A stretch of DNA of 64,000 nt from JAFECT01 sp963838235 (GTDB lineage: Bacteria; Pseudomonadota; Alphaproteobacteria; Caulobacterales; Caulobacteraceae): positions 248,001-312,000 of the forward strand of contig CAWIQJ010000006.1 of assembly GCA_963838235.1 (NCBI GenBank), written 5' to 3'. Positions 10,901 to 17,474 of this stretch are shown here, piece by piece. Under the pieces are notes generated by a model, which was not told the DNA's origin, did no database searches, and worked only from the letters and a program-made list of their open reading frames with translations. Each line of letters begins with the position of its first letter. The first letter of the stretch is position 1. Made by a program: the position numbers and the translations under genes.

Positions 10901-11191
10901 AAAGAAAATCTTAACGATGCCGATCCCGGGAAGCGACTGGCTCTCGATGTGCTCGATGTCGTTGACGCTCGAGCTCAGCTGCCGTTCGTAATAATAGATG
11001 ACCCGTCCCGACATGTCGTCTGGCGGCAGCCCGCGATAGGTCCAGACCACCGCGATCACCGGAATCTTGATGTCCGGAAAAATGTCGGTCGGCGTGCGCA
11101 GCGCGGCGAGCGGCCCGATGATCAGGATCAGGATCGCCAGCACCACGAAGGTGTAGGGCCGCCTCAATGCCAGGCGCACAATCGCAATCAT
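7946..11191 (-). CDS. RND efflux transporter, copy 1 (intact DD relay)
   Basis: Inner-membrane proton-driven multidrug/metabolite exporter, 1081 residues, with the twelve-helix, two-fold-repeat architecture of the AcrB/MdtB superfamily. The N-terminus is MIAIVRLALRRPYTF. TM4 carries the paired aspartates in GILVDDATVTIEN (D402, D403, equivalent to AcrB D407/D408). The TM10 block reads GVATANSILVV, with Ala where AcrB has Lys940, so the relay is not AcrB-standard. A His/Gly-rich cytoplasmic loop (GRGHGHGHAEYV) lies between TM6 and TM7. It sits 99 bp after copy 2 (11291-14542) and is nearly identical to it over two long tracts. MdtB/MdtC-type hetero-oligomers are the obvious comparison, but those two proteins are far less alike than this pair. 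Confidence 0.93.
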   Translation of the reverse strand: MIAIVRLALRRPYTFVVLAILILIIGPLAALRTPTDIFPDIKIPVIAVVWTYRGLPPDDMSGRVIYYYERQLSSSVNDIEHIESQSLPGIGIVKIFFQPKVDIVTATAQVTSLSQTVLKQMPPGITPPLILNYNASTVPILQLALSSDKMSEQQLFDAGQNFIRPSLASVAGSSVPAPYGGKERQIQIDLNPQALQAKGLSAEDVSAALAAQNQIIPAGTAKIGGFEYNIKLNDSPEAIDDLNNLPIKTVNGATIYIRDVANVRDGFPPQRNEVRVEGRRSVLMSVLKSGSASTLSIISGVKHALPKLQEALPSSLHIALLNDQSLFVKAAISGVVIEGVIAAALTSLMILLFLGSWRSTVIIATSIPLAVLSSLAALSALGQTLNIMTLGGLALAVGILVDDATVTIENINWHLEQGKDVKTSILDGAQQIVTPAFVSLLCICIVFVPMFFLKGVAGFLFVPMAEAVVFAMIASFILSRTLVPTMAMYLLKPRGRGHGHGHAEYVMESHGSEATHGAASKNLVLRFQHGFEARFTKVREGYRNLLAMALSRRALFIAGFLGFVLLSFGLAPFLGSNFFPSIDSGEITLHVRAPVGTRLEDTAALFDHVEQSVRQTIPPQELSSIVDNIGLPVSGINRAYSNTGGIGPQDGDIYIGLNKQHRPTAGYVRALRERLPREFPGSTFSFLPADIISQILNFGAPAPIDVQISGPNRRQNEAYADELLRRMKAISGVADARLQQSSSYPQFRVDVDRTHASELGITEKDVTNTMVTTLTGSFQTAPAFWLNPKNGVSYPIVVQSPQQHVDSLPGIAGIPVTAGKAGDMQVLGALGTVTREDADAVVSHYAIQPSLDLYATTQDRDLGGVAHDIQALLKDTAKDLPKGATVTLRGQVTTMNDAFTGLTFGLIGAVALIYLMIVVNFQSWLDPFVIITALPAALAGIVWMLFATHTPLSVPALTGAIMCMGVATANSILVVSFARERLEHTGDAFVAALEAGFGRFRPVLMTALAMIIGMAPMALGLGEGGEQNAPLGRAVIGGLIFATAATLLFVPVVFSVVHGRKKTAPNPDRLSAGTLLGEAHA

Positions 11192-11290
11192 TGGCAGTCC
11201 TCGAAAAATGACATCGCGCGAACCGCCGGACAGGACCGGGGGTCCTCCGAGGAAGTCGTACGTCGCAGAACGGAGGAGAGGCGCCGCGCG

Positions 11291-12024
11291 TCAGGCATGG
11301 GCTTCTCCGAGGAGGGTCCCGGCGGAAAGGCGGTCGGGGTTGGGGGCGGTTTTCTTTCGTCCGTGCACGACGCTGAAGACGACGGGGACGAAGAGCAGGG
11401 TCGCGGCGGTGGCGAAGATGAGTCCGCCGATGACGGCTCGGCCGAGCGGCGCGTTCTGTTCGCCGCCTTCGCCGAGTCCGAGGGCCATGGGGGCCATGCC
11501 GATGATCATGGCGAGCGCAGTCATCAGCACCGGTCGGAAGCGGCCGAAGCCGGCTTCGAGGGCTGCGACGAAGGCGTCGCCGGTATGTTCGAGCCGTTCA
11601 CGGGCGAAGCTGACCACCAGGATGGAGTTGGCGGTGGCCACGCCCATGCACATGATCGCGCCGGTGAGCGCCGGCACAGACAGCGGCGTATGGGTGGCGA
11701 ACAGCATCCAGACGATGCCGGCGAGCGCTGCGGGGAGGGCGGTGATGATCACGAACGGGTCCAGCCACGACTGGAAGTTGACGACGATCATCAGGTAGAT
11801 CAGCGCCACTGCGCCGATCAGGCCGAAGGTGAGGCCCGTGAACGCGTCGTTCATGGTGGTGACCTGGCCGCGCAGGGTGACGGTGGCCCCTTTGGGCAGG
11901 TCCTTGGCGGTGTCCTTGAGCAGAGCCTGGATGTCGTGAGCCACCCCGCCCAGGTCACGGTCCTGCGTCGTCGCATAGAGGTCCAGCGACGGCTGAATCG
12001 CATAGTGCGACACCACCGCATCGG
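11291..12024 (-). repeat. Identity tract A between the two RND genes (partner 7946-8679)
   Basis: 734 bp at 11291-12024 appear base-for-base identical to 7946-8679 (offset 3345), covering the 3' end (TM8-TM12) of both RND genes including the stop. Identity stops abruptly: after GCATCGG the two copies read GAATCCTC in one and CGTCTTCC in the other. Such a sharp edge fits recent gene conversion, or assembly copying one repeat into the other. Confidence 0.9.
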
Positions 12025-14542
12025 AATCCTCGCGATTGATCGTCGCCAAAGCGCCCAGCACTTGCATGCCGCCGCCACCGCCGGCGGCGCTGGTTACGGG
12101 TGTATTCTCAAGGCGTGACAGGGAGTTGACAGAGTACTGCGGGGCTTGGGCCACGATCGGATAGGACACGCCGTTCTTGGGGTTGAGCCAGAAGGCCGGC
12201 GCGGTCTGGAAACTGCCCGCCAGCGTCGTGGCCAGGGTGTTCGTCACGTCGCGTTCGGTAATGCCGACCCGGTCCGCGCGCGTACGATCCACCGACACCC
12301 GGAATTCAGGATAGCTGCTGGACTGTTGGAGCCTGGCGTCGGCGACGCCGGATATGGCCTTCATGCGGCGCAGCAGTTCGTCGGCGTAGGCCTCGTTCTG
12401 GCGGCGGTTGGGTCCTGAGATCTGGACGTCGATCGGCGCCGGCGCGCCGAAGTTGAGGATCTGACTGATGATGTCCGCCGGCAGGAACGAGAAGGTCGAA
12501 CCCGGGAACTCGCGCGGCAACCGCTCGCGCAGCGCACGCACATAACCCGCCGTCGGACGATGTTGCTTGTTGAGGCCGATGTAGATGTCTCCGTCCTGGG
12601 GTCCGATGCCGCCGGTATTGGAGTAGGCGCGGTTGATGCCGCTGACCGGCAGGCCGATGTTGTCGACGATCGAGGACAACTCCTGGGGCGGGATGGTCTG
12701 GCGCACCGATTGTTCAACATGGTCGAACAGGGCCGCGGTGTCCTCCAGCCGCGTGCCCACCGGCGCGCGCACGTGAAGCGTGATCTCGCCCGAATCGATC
12801 GAGGGGAAGAAGTTGCTGCCTAGGAATGGCGCCAGCCCGAAAGACAGCAGCACGAAGCCCAGAAAGCCCGCGATGAACAGCGCCCGACGGCTGAGCGCCA
12901 TGGCCAGCAGGTTGCGATAGCCTTCGCGGACCTTGGTGAACCGCGCCTCGAAGCCGTGCTGGAACCTCAGCACGAGGTTCTTCGACGCAGCGCCGTGCGT
13001 CGCCTCCGATCCGTGCGACTCCATCACGTACTCGGCGTGCCCATGCCCGTGCCCGCGGCCGCGTGGCTTGAGCAAGTACATGGCCATGGTCGGCACCAGG
13101 GTACGCGACAGAATGAAGGAGGCGATCATGGCGAACACCACCGCCTCGGCCATCGGAACGAACAGGAAGCCGGCGACGCCCTTCAGGAAGAACATCGGCA
13201 CGAACACGATGCAGATGCAAAGCAAGCTGACGAAGGCCGGGGTCACGATCTGCTGAGCCCCGTCCAGGATCGAAGTCTTGACGTCCTTGCCCTGCTCCAG
13301 GTGCCAGTTGATGTTCTCGATCGTCACCGTCGCGTCGTTGATCAGGATGCCGACGGCGAGGGCCAGGCCGCCGAGTGTCATGATATTGAGCGTCTGACCG
13401 AGCGCGGACAGGGCTGCGATGGAGGACAGCACCGCCAGCGGGATCGAGGTCGCGATGATCACTGTCGAGCGCCAGCTGCCCAGGAACAGAAGAATCATCA
13501 GACTTGCGAGCGTGGCCGAGATTAAGCCCTCGATCACTACGCCGGAGATTGCGCTTTTAACGAACAGCGACTGGTCGTTCAGCAGCGAGATATGCAACGA
13601 CGGCGGCAGCGCTTCCTTGAGCTTCGGCAACGCCGCCTTAACGCCCTGCACAATGGCCAGCGTCGAGGCGGATCCGCTCTTCAAGACGCTCATCAGCACC
13701 GAGCGGCGTCCCTCAACCCGCACCTCGTTGCGTTGTGGCGGAGAACCGTCGCGCACGTGCGCCACGTCGCGGATGTAGATGGTCGCGCCGTTCACGGTCT
13801 TGATCGGAAGATTGTTCAGGTCTTCGATCGCCTCAGGGCTGTTGTTCAGTTTGATGAAATACTCGAACTGGCCGACCTTGGCGGTGCCCGCGGGGATGAT
13901 CTGGTTCTGTGCCGCCAGACCCGTGCCGACGTCCTGGGCGGAAAGGCCTTTAGCCTGAAGCGCCAGAGGATCGAGGTCAATCTGGATCTGTCGTTCCTTG
14001 CCGCCGTAGGGCGAGGGGATCGATGTTCCGGCCACGGACGCCAGCGACGGACGGATGAAGTTCTGGCCCGCGTCGAACAACTGCTGTTCCGACATCTTGT
14101 CGCTAGAGAGCGCGAGCTGAAGGATCGGAACGGTGGATGCGTTGTAGTTCAGGATCAGTGGCGGCGTGATCCCCGGCGGCATCTGCTTCAGCACCGTTTG
14201 CGAGAGCGATGTCACCTGTGCGGTCGACGTGCGGATGTCCACGCCCGGTTGAAAGAAAATCTTAACGATGCCGATCCCGGGAAGCGACTGGCTCTCAATG
14301 TGCTCGATGTCGTTGACGCTCGAGCTCAGCTGCCGTTCGTAATAATAGATGACCCGCCCCGACATGTCTTCGGCGGGCAGCCCGCGATAGGTCCAGACCA
14401 CCGCGATCACCGGGATCCTGATGTCGGGAAAAATGTCCGTCGGCGTACGCAGCGCGGCGAGCGGCCCTACGATGAGAATCAGGATCGCCAACACCACGAA
14501 GGTGTAGGGTCGCCTCAACGCCAGGCGCACCAGGGCGAGCAT
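11291..14542 (-). CDS. RND efflux transporter, copy 2 (D402N in the proton relay)
   Basis: 1083 residues from the ATG at 14542 (MLALVRLALRRPYTF), which aligns exactly with copy 1's start; a GTG at 14557 would add five residues. Same family and topology as copy 1. The TM4 motif is GILINDATVTIEN: the first relay aspartate is Asn (codon AAC at 13337-13339) while copy 1 has GAC at the equivalent place. In AcrB the equivalent Asp407 is essential for proton coupling, so this subunit may be unable to pump alone. It is the first transporter gene after the two-component genes, about 125 bp downstream of the kinase stop, with an operator-like motif in that gap. Confidence 0.92.
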   Translation of the reverse strand: MLALVRLALRRPYTFVVLAILILIVGPLAALRTPTDIFPDIRIPVIAVVWTYRGLPAEDMSGRVIYYYERQLSSSVNDIEHIESQSLPGIGIVKIFFQPGVDIRTSTAQVTSLSQTVLKQMPPGITPPLILNYNASTVPILQLALSSDKMSEQQLFDAGQNFIRPSLASVAGTSIPSPYGGKERQIQIDLDPLALQAKGLSAQDVGTGLAAQNQIIPAGTAKVGQFEYFIKLNNSPEAIEDLNNLPIKTVNGATIYIRDVAHVRDGSPPQRNEVRVEGRRSVLMSVLKSGSASTLAIVQGVKAALPKLKEALPPSLHISLLNDQSLFVKSAISGVVIEGLISATLASLMILLFLGSWRSTVIIATSIPLAVLSSIAALSALGQTLNIMTLGGLALAVGILINDATVTIENINWHLEQGKDVKTSILDGAQQIVTPAFVSLLCICIVFVPMFFLKGVAGFLFVPMAEAVVFAMIASFILSRTLVPTMAMYLLKPRGRGHGHGHAEYVMESHGSEATHGAASKNLVLRFQHGFEARFTKVREGYRNLLAMALSRRALFIAGFLGFVLLSFGLAPFLGSNFFPSIDSGEITLHVRAPVGTRLEDTAALFDHVEQSVRQTIPPQELSSIVDNIGLPVSGINRAYSNTGGIGPQDGDIYIGLNKQHRPTAGYVRALRERLPREFPGSTFSFLPADIISQILNFGAPAPIDVQISGPNRRQNEAYADELLRRMKAISGVADARLQQSSSYPEFRVSVDRTRADRVGITERDVTNTLATTLAGSFQTAPAFWLNPKNGVSYPIVAQAPQYSVNSLSRLENTPVTSAAGGGGGMQVLGALATINREDSDAVVSHYAIQPSLDLYATTQDRDLGGVAHDIQALLKDTAKDLPKGATVTLRGQVTTMNDAFTGLTFGLIGAVALIYLMIVVNFQSWLDPFVIITALPAALAGIVWMLFATHTPLSVPALTGAIMCMGVATANSILVVSFARERLEHTGDAFVAALEAGFGRFRPVLMTALAMIIGMAPMALGLGEGGEQNAPLGRAVIGGLIFATAATLLFVPVVFSVVHGRKKTAPNPDRLSAGTLLGEAHA
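12309..13285 (-). repeat. Identity tract B between the two RND genes (partner 8958-9934)
   Basis: 977 bp at 12309-13285 appear identical to 8958-9934 (offset 3351), covering TM5-TM7, the His-rich loop and the first part of the second periplasmic porter domain. Between tracts A and B lies a divergent segment of about 280 bp (12025-12308 versus 8680-8957) that encodes part of the periplasmic porter domain. Upstream of tract B the two copies drift to clearly lower identity. Confidence 0.9.
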
Positions 14543-14636
14543 CCGCGGACTCCGCACAGCCTAGAAGAACGCGTCGGGCGCCGGGTTCCCCACCGGCGTT
14601 TCGACCGGAGGAGGCTAGCGAGCGAAGGCCCGTGAA

Positions 14637-14657
14637 CCAGTGAATAATATTTTACAC
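14637..14657 (-). promoter_or_regulatory. Operator-like motif upstream of RND copy 2
   Basis: CCAGTGAATAATATTTTAC at 14637-14655 (motif to 14657) recurs almost exactly at 17229-17247 upstream of another minus-strand gene. It is an AT-rich, partly palindromic GTGAAT...TTTTAC block in GC-rich DNA, 95-115 bp before the RND start. Inferred binding site for the adjacent OmpR-type regulator. Confidence 0.55.
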
Positions 14658-14681
14658 ACCGGGCGCCGGTCGTCGCAGTTC

Positions 14682-16022
14682 TCACCCCGGAAGGATCGAA
14701 GCCCGGCAGCGGATGACCGCGCGCAGGCCGGGATCGGCGTCCTGCAGGTCCAGGGTGAAACGGTGCAGCCGCAGGATCGCAACGACACTGCTGAGGCCCA
14801 GGCCCGAGCCTGGCGCATGGCGGCTGCGGTCGCTGCGGTAGAAGCGCTGGAGCACGGCGCTTCGCTCGCCCACCGCAATGCCCGGACCGTTGTCGCGCAC
14901 GACGATGGCGGGACCGTCCTCGAGCGCGAGCTCTACCGAGCCGCCGGGGCCGGTGAACTTGATGGCATTGTCGACCAGGTTGCTGATCGCCTCGAACAGC
15001 AGCTTGGGATCGGCTTCGACCACGGCGGGCCCATCGCCGCGCAAGGACAGGCCGACCTGCTGTTCCTCGGCGAGCGGCTGGTAGAGTTCGAGCACTTCGT
15101 GCAGCACATGGGCCAGGTCGGTCTGCACGAAGCCCGCATGACGGCCGCGCGCCTCCAGTTCGGAAATGCGCAGCAGCGCCCGGAAGCGTTCGAGCACCAC
15201 GTCGATCTCGCCGATGACGCGCGCGATATCCTCGGGCCTGCGTTCGGGCGCCTGCTGGATGCGGGTGAGTTGCGCGCGCGCGTGCGCCAGCGGCGTGCGC
15301 AGATCGTGGGCGATGGTGTCGGTGGCGCCCTTCACCTCAGACATCAGGCGCTCGACCTCGTCCATCATGTAGTTGACCGTGCCCGCGAACAGATCGAGCT
15401 CGTCGTGACGTTCGCTCACCGGCATGCGCCGCTTCAGGTCCCCGGCGGCGATCTCCTGGCCCGCCGACTGCAGAATCCTGAGGCGGCGCAAGGGTCGCAC
15501 GCTGAGCGCCACGCCGCAGGCGAGGCCCACCACCAGGATCAGCACCCCGCTCCAGACCAGCGCCGAGGCGATGATCGCGCGCGTCTCGCGCAGCTGGTTC
15601 ACGTCGCGGCCGACCACCAGCAGTTCGCCGGTCTTCAGTCGGCGCAGGATGACGCGGGCGTGGTCGGGAAAGGTCGTGGTCGGCGGAATTTCGACGGGCG
15701 GCCCGCCGACCGCGAGCACGTGCGGGATGAAACGCAGATTGCCGCGGATCCACGCGCCGCGCGGCGAGAACAGGCCGATCACGTCGATCTGGTCGCCGTT
15801 GAAGGCCAGCGCGTCGTCGATGAGCCGGTCGAGGTCCTGCGGCGGCGCACGCCTGAGCGAGTCCGCCTCGGTGACGAGGATGCGGTCGACGCGATGGGTC
15901 TGGTAGACCGCCGACTGCAGATAGACCATGCCCAGCAAGGCCACGGCACCGACGACGAAGAGAAGCCCATAGAGGGCGGTCAGGCGGAAGGTGGTGGTGC
16001 GCCAGAGCTCGCTAAGTCGCAT
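14682..16022 (-). CDS. Sensor histidine kinase
   Basis: Membrane-bound sensor that phosphorylates the coupled regulator. 446 residues from the ATG at 16022. TM1 is at about 11-35 (LTALYGLLFVVGAVALLGM), followed by a periplasmic sensor of about 120 residues, TM2 near 160-182 (SALVWSGVLILVVGLACGV), and HAMP (VRPLRRLRIL...). The H-box is TDTIAHDLRTPLAHARAQL, the N-box NLVDNAIKF, G1 VRDNGPGI and G2 GSGLGLSSV. The start overlaps the regulator's stop by 11 bp. Given that the efflux genes follow on the same strand, it probably senses an envelope stress or a pump substrate. The BaeS/mdtABC pairing is an analogy, not an orthology claim. Confidence 0.93.
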   Translation of the reverse strand: MRLSELWRTTTFRLTALYGLLFVVGAVALLGMVYLQSAVYQTHRVDRILVTEADSLRRAPPQDLDRLIDDALAFNGDQIDVIGLFSPRGAWIRGNLRFIPHVLAVGGPPVEIPPTTTFPDHARVILRRLKTGELLVVGRDVNQLRETRAIIASALVWSGVLILVVGLACGVALSVRPLRRLRILQSAGQEIAAGDLKRRMPVSERHDELDLFAGTVNYMMDEVERLMSEVKGATDTIAHDLRTPLAHARAQLTRIQQAPERRPEDIARVIGEIDVVLERFRALLRISELEARGRHAGFVQTDLAHVLHEVLELYQPLAEEQQVGLSLRGDGPAVVEADPKLLFEAISNLVDNAIKFTGPGGSVELALEDGPAIVVRDNGPGIAVGERSAVLQRFYRSDRSRHAPGSGLGLSSVVAILRLHRFTLDLQDADPGLRAVIRCRASILPG

Positions 16023-16692
16023 CGAGTACGTAGCCTTCGCCCCGCTCGGTCCTGATCAGGGACGGCGCGCCGGTCACGTCGATCTTCTTGCGAAGGCGGC
16101 CCACGTGCACGTCGATCAGGTTCGTGCCCGGATCGAAGTAATACTCCCAGACGGTCTCGAAGATCAGCCGTCGGCTGAGCAGGTGGCCCGCATTGCGCAT
16201 CATGAACTCGAGCAGCTTGAACTCCATGGGCAGGAGCTCGATGCGCCGCCCGCCCCGGATCGCCTCGCGGGTCACCAGGTCCAATGACAGCTCGCCTGAC
16301 TGGAGAACCACCTCGGGCTTGCCGGGGCGTTTGTGGCGGCGGAGCAGGACGTCCAGGCGCGCGGCCAGCTCCGCCGGGGCGAAGGGCTTGATCAGATAGT
16401 CGTCGCCGCCGGCCCTGAGCCCGGTGACCCGGTCGTCCACATCGCCCAGCGCGCTGATCATCAGCACCGGGGTGTCGCTGGCGGCGTCGCGCAAGGTGCG
16501 CACGACCTCCAGGCCGTCCGTTCCGGGCAGCATCCGGTCCAGGGTGATCGCGGCGAAATCCCCGGCCAGGGCGCGCTCCAGCCCCGAGGGCCCGTCGAAG
16601 CGGTGCTCGACCTCGAAGCCGCCGGCGGTCAGGCAGGAGGCGATCTCGTCGGCGGTCTCGACGTCGTCCTCGATGATCAGAATCTTGTTCAC
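16012..16692 (-). CDS. OmpR/PhoB-family response regulator
   Basis: DNA-binding partner of the kinase. I start it at the GTG at 16692 (VNKILIIEDD), because the receiver domain begins immediately there and the upstream extension in the same frame is Arg/Pro-rich and unlike the family; this gives 226 residues. The receiver has the acidic pair EDD (8-10), the phospho-acceptor Asp52 in ITLDRMLPG, and Lys in LIKPF. A winged helix follows (LLPMEFKLLEFMMRNAG; NLIDVHVGRLRKKID; GEGYVLDAT). It heads the RR-HK-efflux gene set. Confidence 0.93.
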   Translation of the reverse strand: MNKILIIEDDVETADEIASCLTAGGFEVEHRFDGPSGLERALAGDFAAITLDRMLPGTDGLEVVRTLRDAASDTPVLMISALGDVDDRVTGLRAGGDDYLIKPFAPAELAARLDVLLRRHKRPGKPEVVLQSGELSLDLVTREAIRGGRRIELLPMEFKLLEFMMRNAGHLLSRRLIFETVWEYYFDPGTNLIDVHVGRLRKKIDVTGAPSLIRTERGEGYVLDAT

Positions 16693-16770
16693 GTCAGATG
16701 CGGTCTCACTCGTCCGGCGCTCCGCCGGGGGTAGATGGGCGCGCCCGGCCCCAGGCCGCAAGCGCGACGG

Positions 16771-17172
16771 TCAGGGCTGGGGGTGGTCCGCGGCGTAAAG
16801 CGCCGCCGCCAGCCGCGTCACACAGCCCCGGTAGGCCCGAGAGCCGGGTTCCAGACCCAGCAGTCCGCAGGCCCGCTCCACCCGGCCCCTGCGCTCTTCG
16901 AACGAGGCCCGGAACCACGTTCCGGCGGTCGGCCCCGGCCTGACGTCGGAAACCCGGCGGGTCCCCAGGCTCTGGTCCAGGCTCGCCACGCAGCGGTCGA
17001 AATGCTCCATCCCCGGCGACAGGCCCACCACCGAGCGGCAGATGTCGGCGATGCCCGCACCGGCATCCGTCTCCGGCGCCGAGAGCGCCGGCGGGGCCGC
17101 GGCGAGAAGCACGCTGACGACGGCGATCATGGGGATGCAGACCCGGACAGAGGTCCTAATCGCCGGCCTCAT
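16771..17172 (-). CDS. Small secreted protein with duplicated Cys-GL-PG motif
   Basis: 133 residues from the ATG at 17172, with a clear signal peptide (VCIPMIAVVSVLLAAAPPALSA). The mature part holds two copies of a short motif: ICRSVVGLSPGMEHFDRCV and ACGLLGLEPGSRAYRGCV, i.e. C-x5/6-GL-x-PG-x4-Y/F-x2-CV. The four cysteines could pair. I recognise this pattern in small alphaproteobacterial exported proteins of unknown function. The gene lies 79 bp upstream of the response regulator on the same strand, and its own promoter carries the motif shared with the RND gene, so it is probably part of the same regulon. Confidence 0.7.
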   Translation of the reverse strand: MRPAIRTSVRVCIPMIAVVSVLLAAAPPALSAPETDAGAGIADICRSVVGLSPGMEHFDRCVASLDQSLGTRRVSDVRPGPTAGTWFRASFEERRGRVERACGLLGLEPGSRAYRGCVTRLAAALYAADHPQP

Positions 17173-17228
17173 CGCGCGCCTCCCGCAGCGGTGAACGGAG
17201 CGGACGCTAAAGCGGCTCAGCCGCGGAG

Positions 17229-17247
17229 CCAGTGAATAAAATTTCAC
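17229..17247 (-). promoter_or_regulatory. Operator-like motif upstream of the small secreted protein
   Basis: CCAGTGAATAAAATTTCAC at 17229-17247 matches the motif at 14637, with the first 11 bases identical and most of the rest the same. GTGAAT/TTTCAC form a near-perfect inverted repeat. It lies 57-75 bp upstream of the ATG at 17172. The rest of the 17173-17474 interval contains the porin leader and no further gene that I can see. Confidence 0.55.
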
Positions 17248-17474
17248 GCGTCCCGGCGGCGCGTTCATCCCGCCCCAGGCGCGCTCCGACGCGCCCATCC
17301 AGGCGAGAAATTCCCCAGGTTCCGGTGTGTCTGGAAAAGCGCACGGCCGGGGTGGGCGACCTGTATGACAATCTTGTCGCAAGTCTGAAAACGAAGCGTC
17401 ACAGAGCGCCGGTAGTCGCCGTTCAGTTCCACCGTCCTAGGTCGGGACAAGGGGCAACCAAAGGACTCTCTCGT

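Noticed and set aside
7952..12118. Long plus-strand open frames antisense to both RND genes (about 370-420 codons)
   Set aside because: High-GC third positions keep antisense frames open; the translations are low-complexity and His/Arg/Asp-rich without family motifs, and copy 1 and copy 2 antisense frames are similar only because the genes are.
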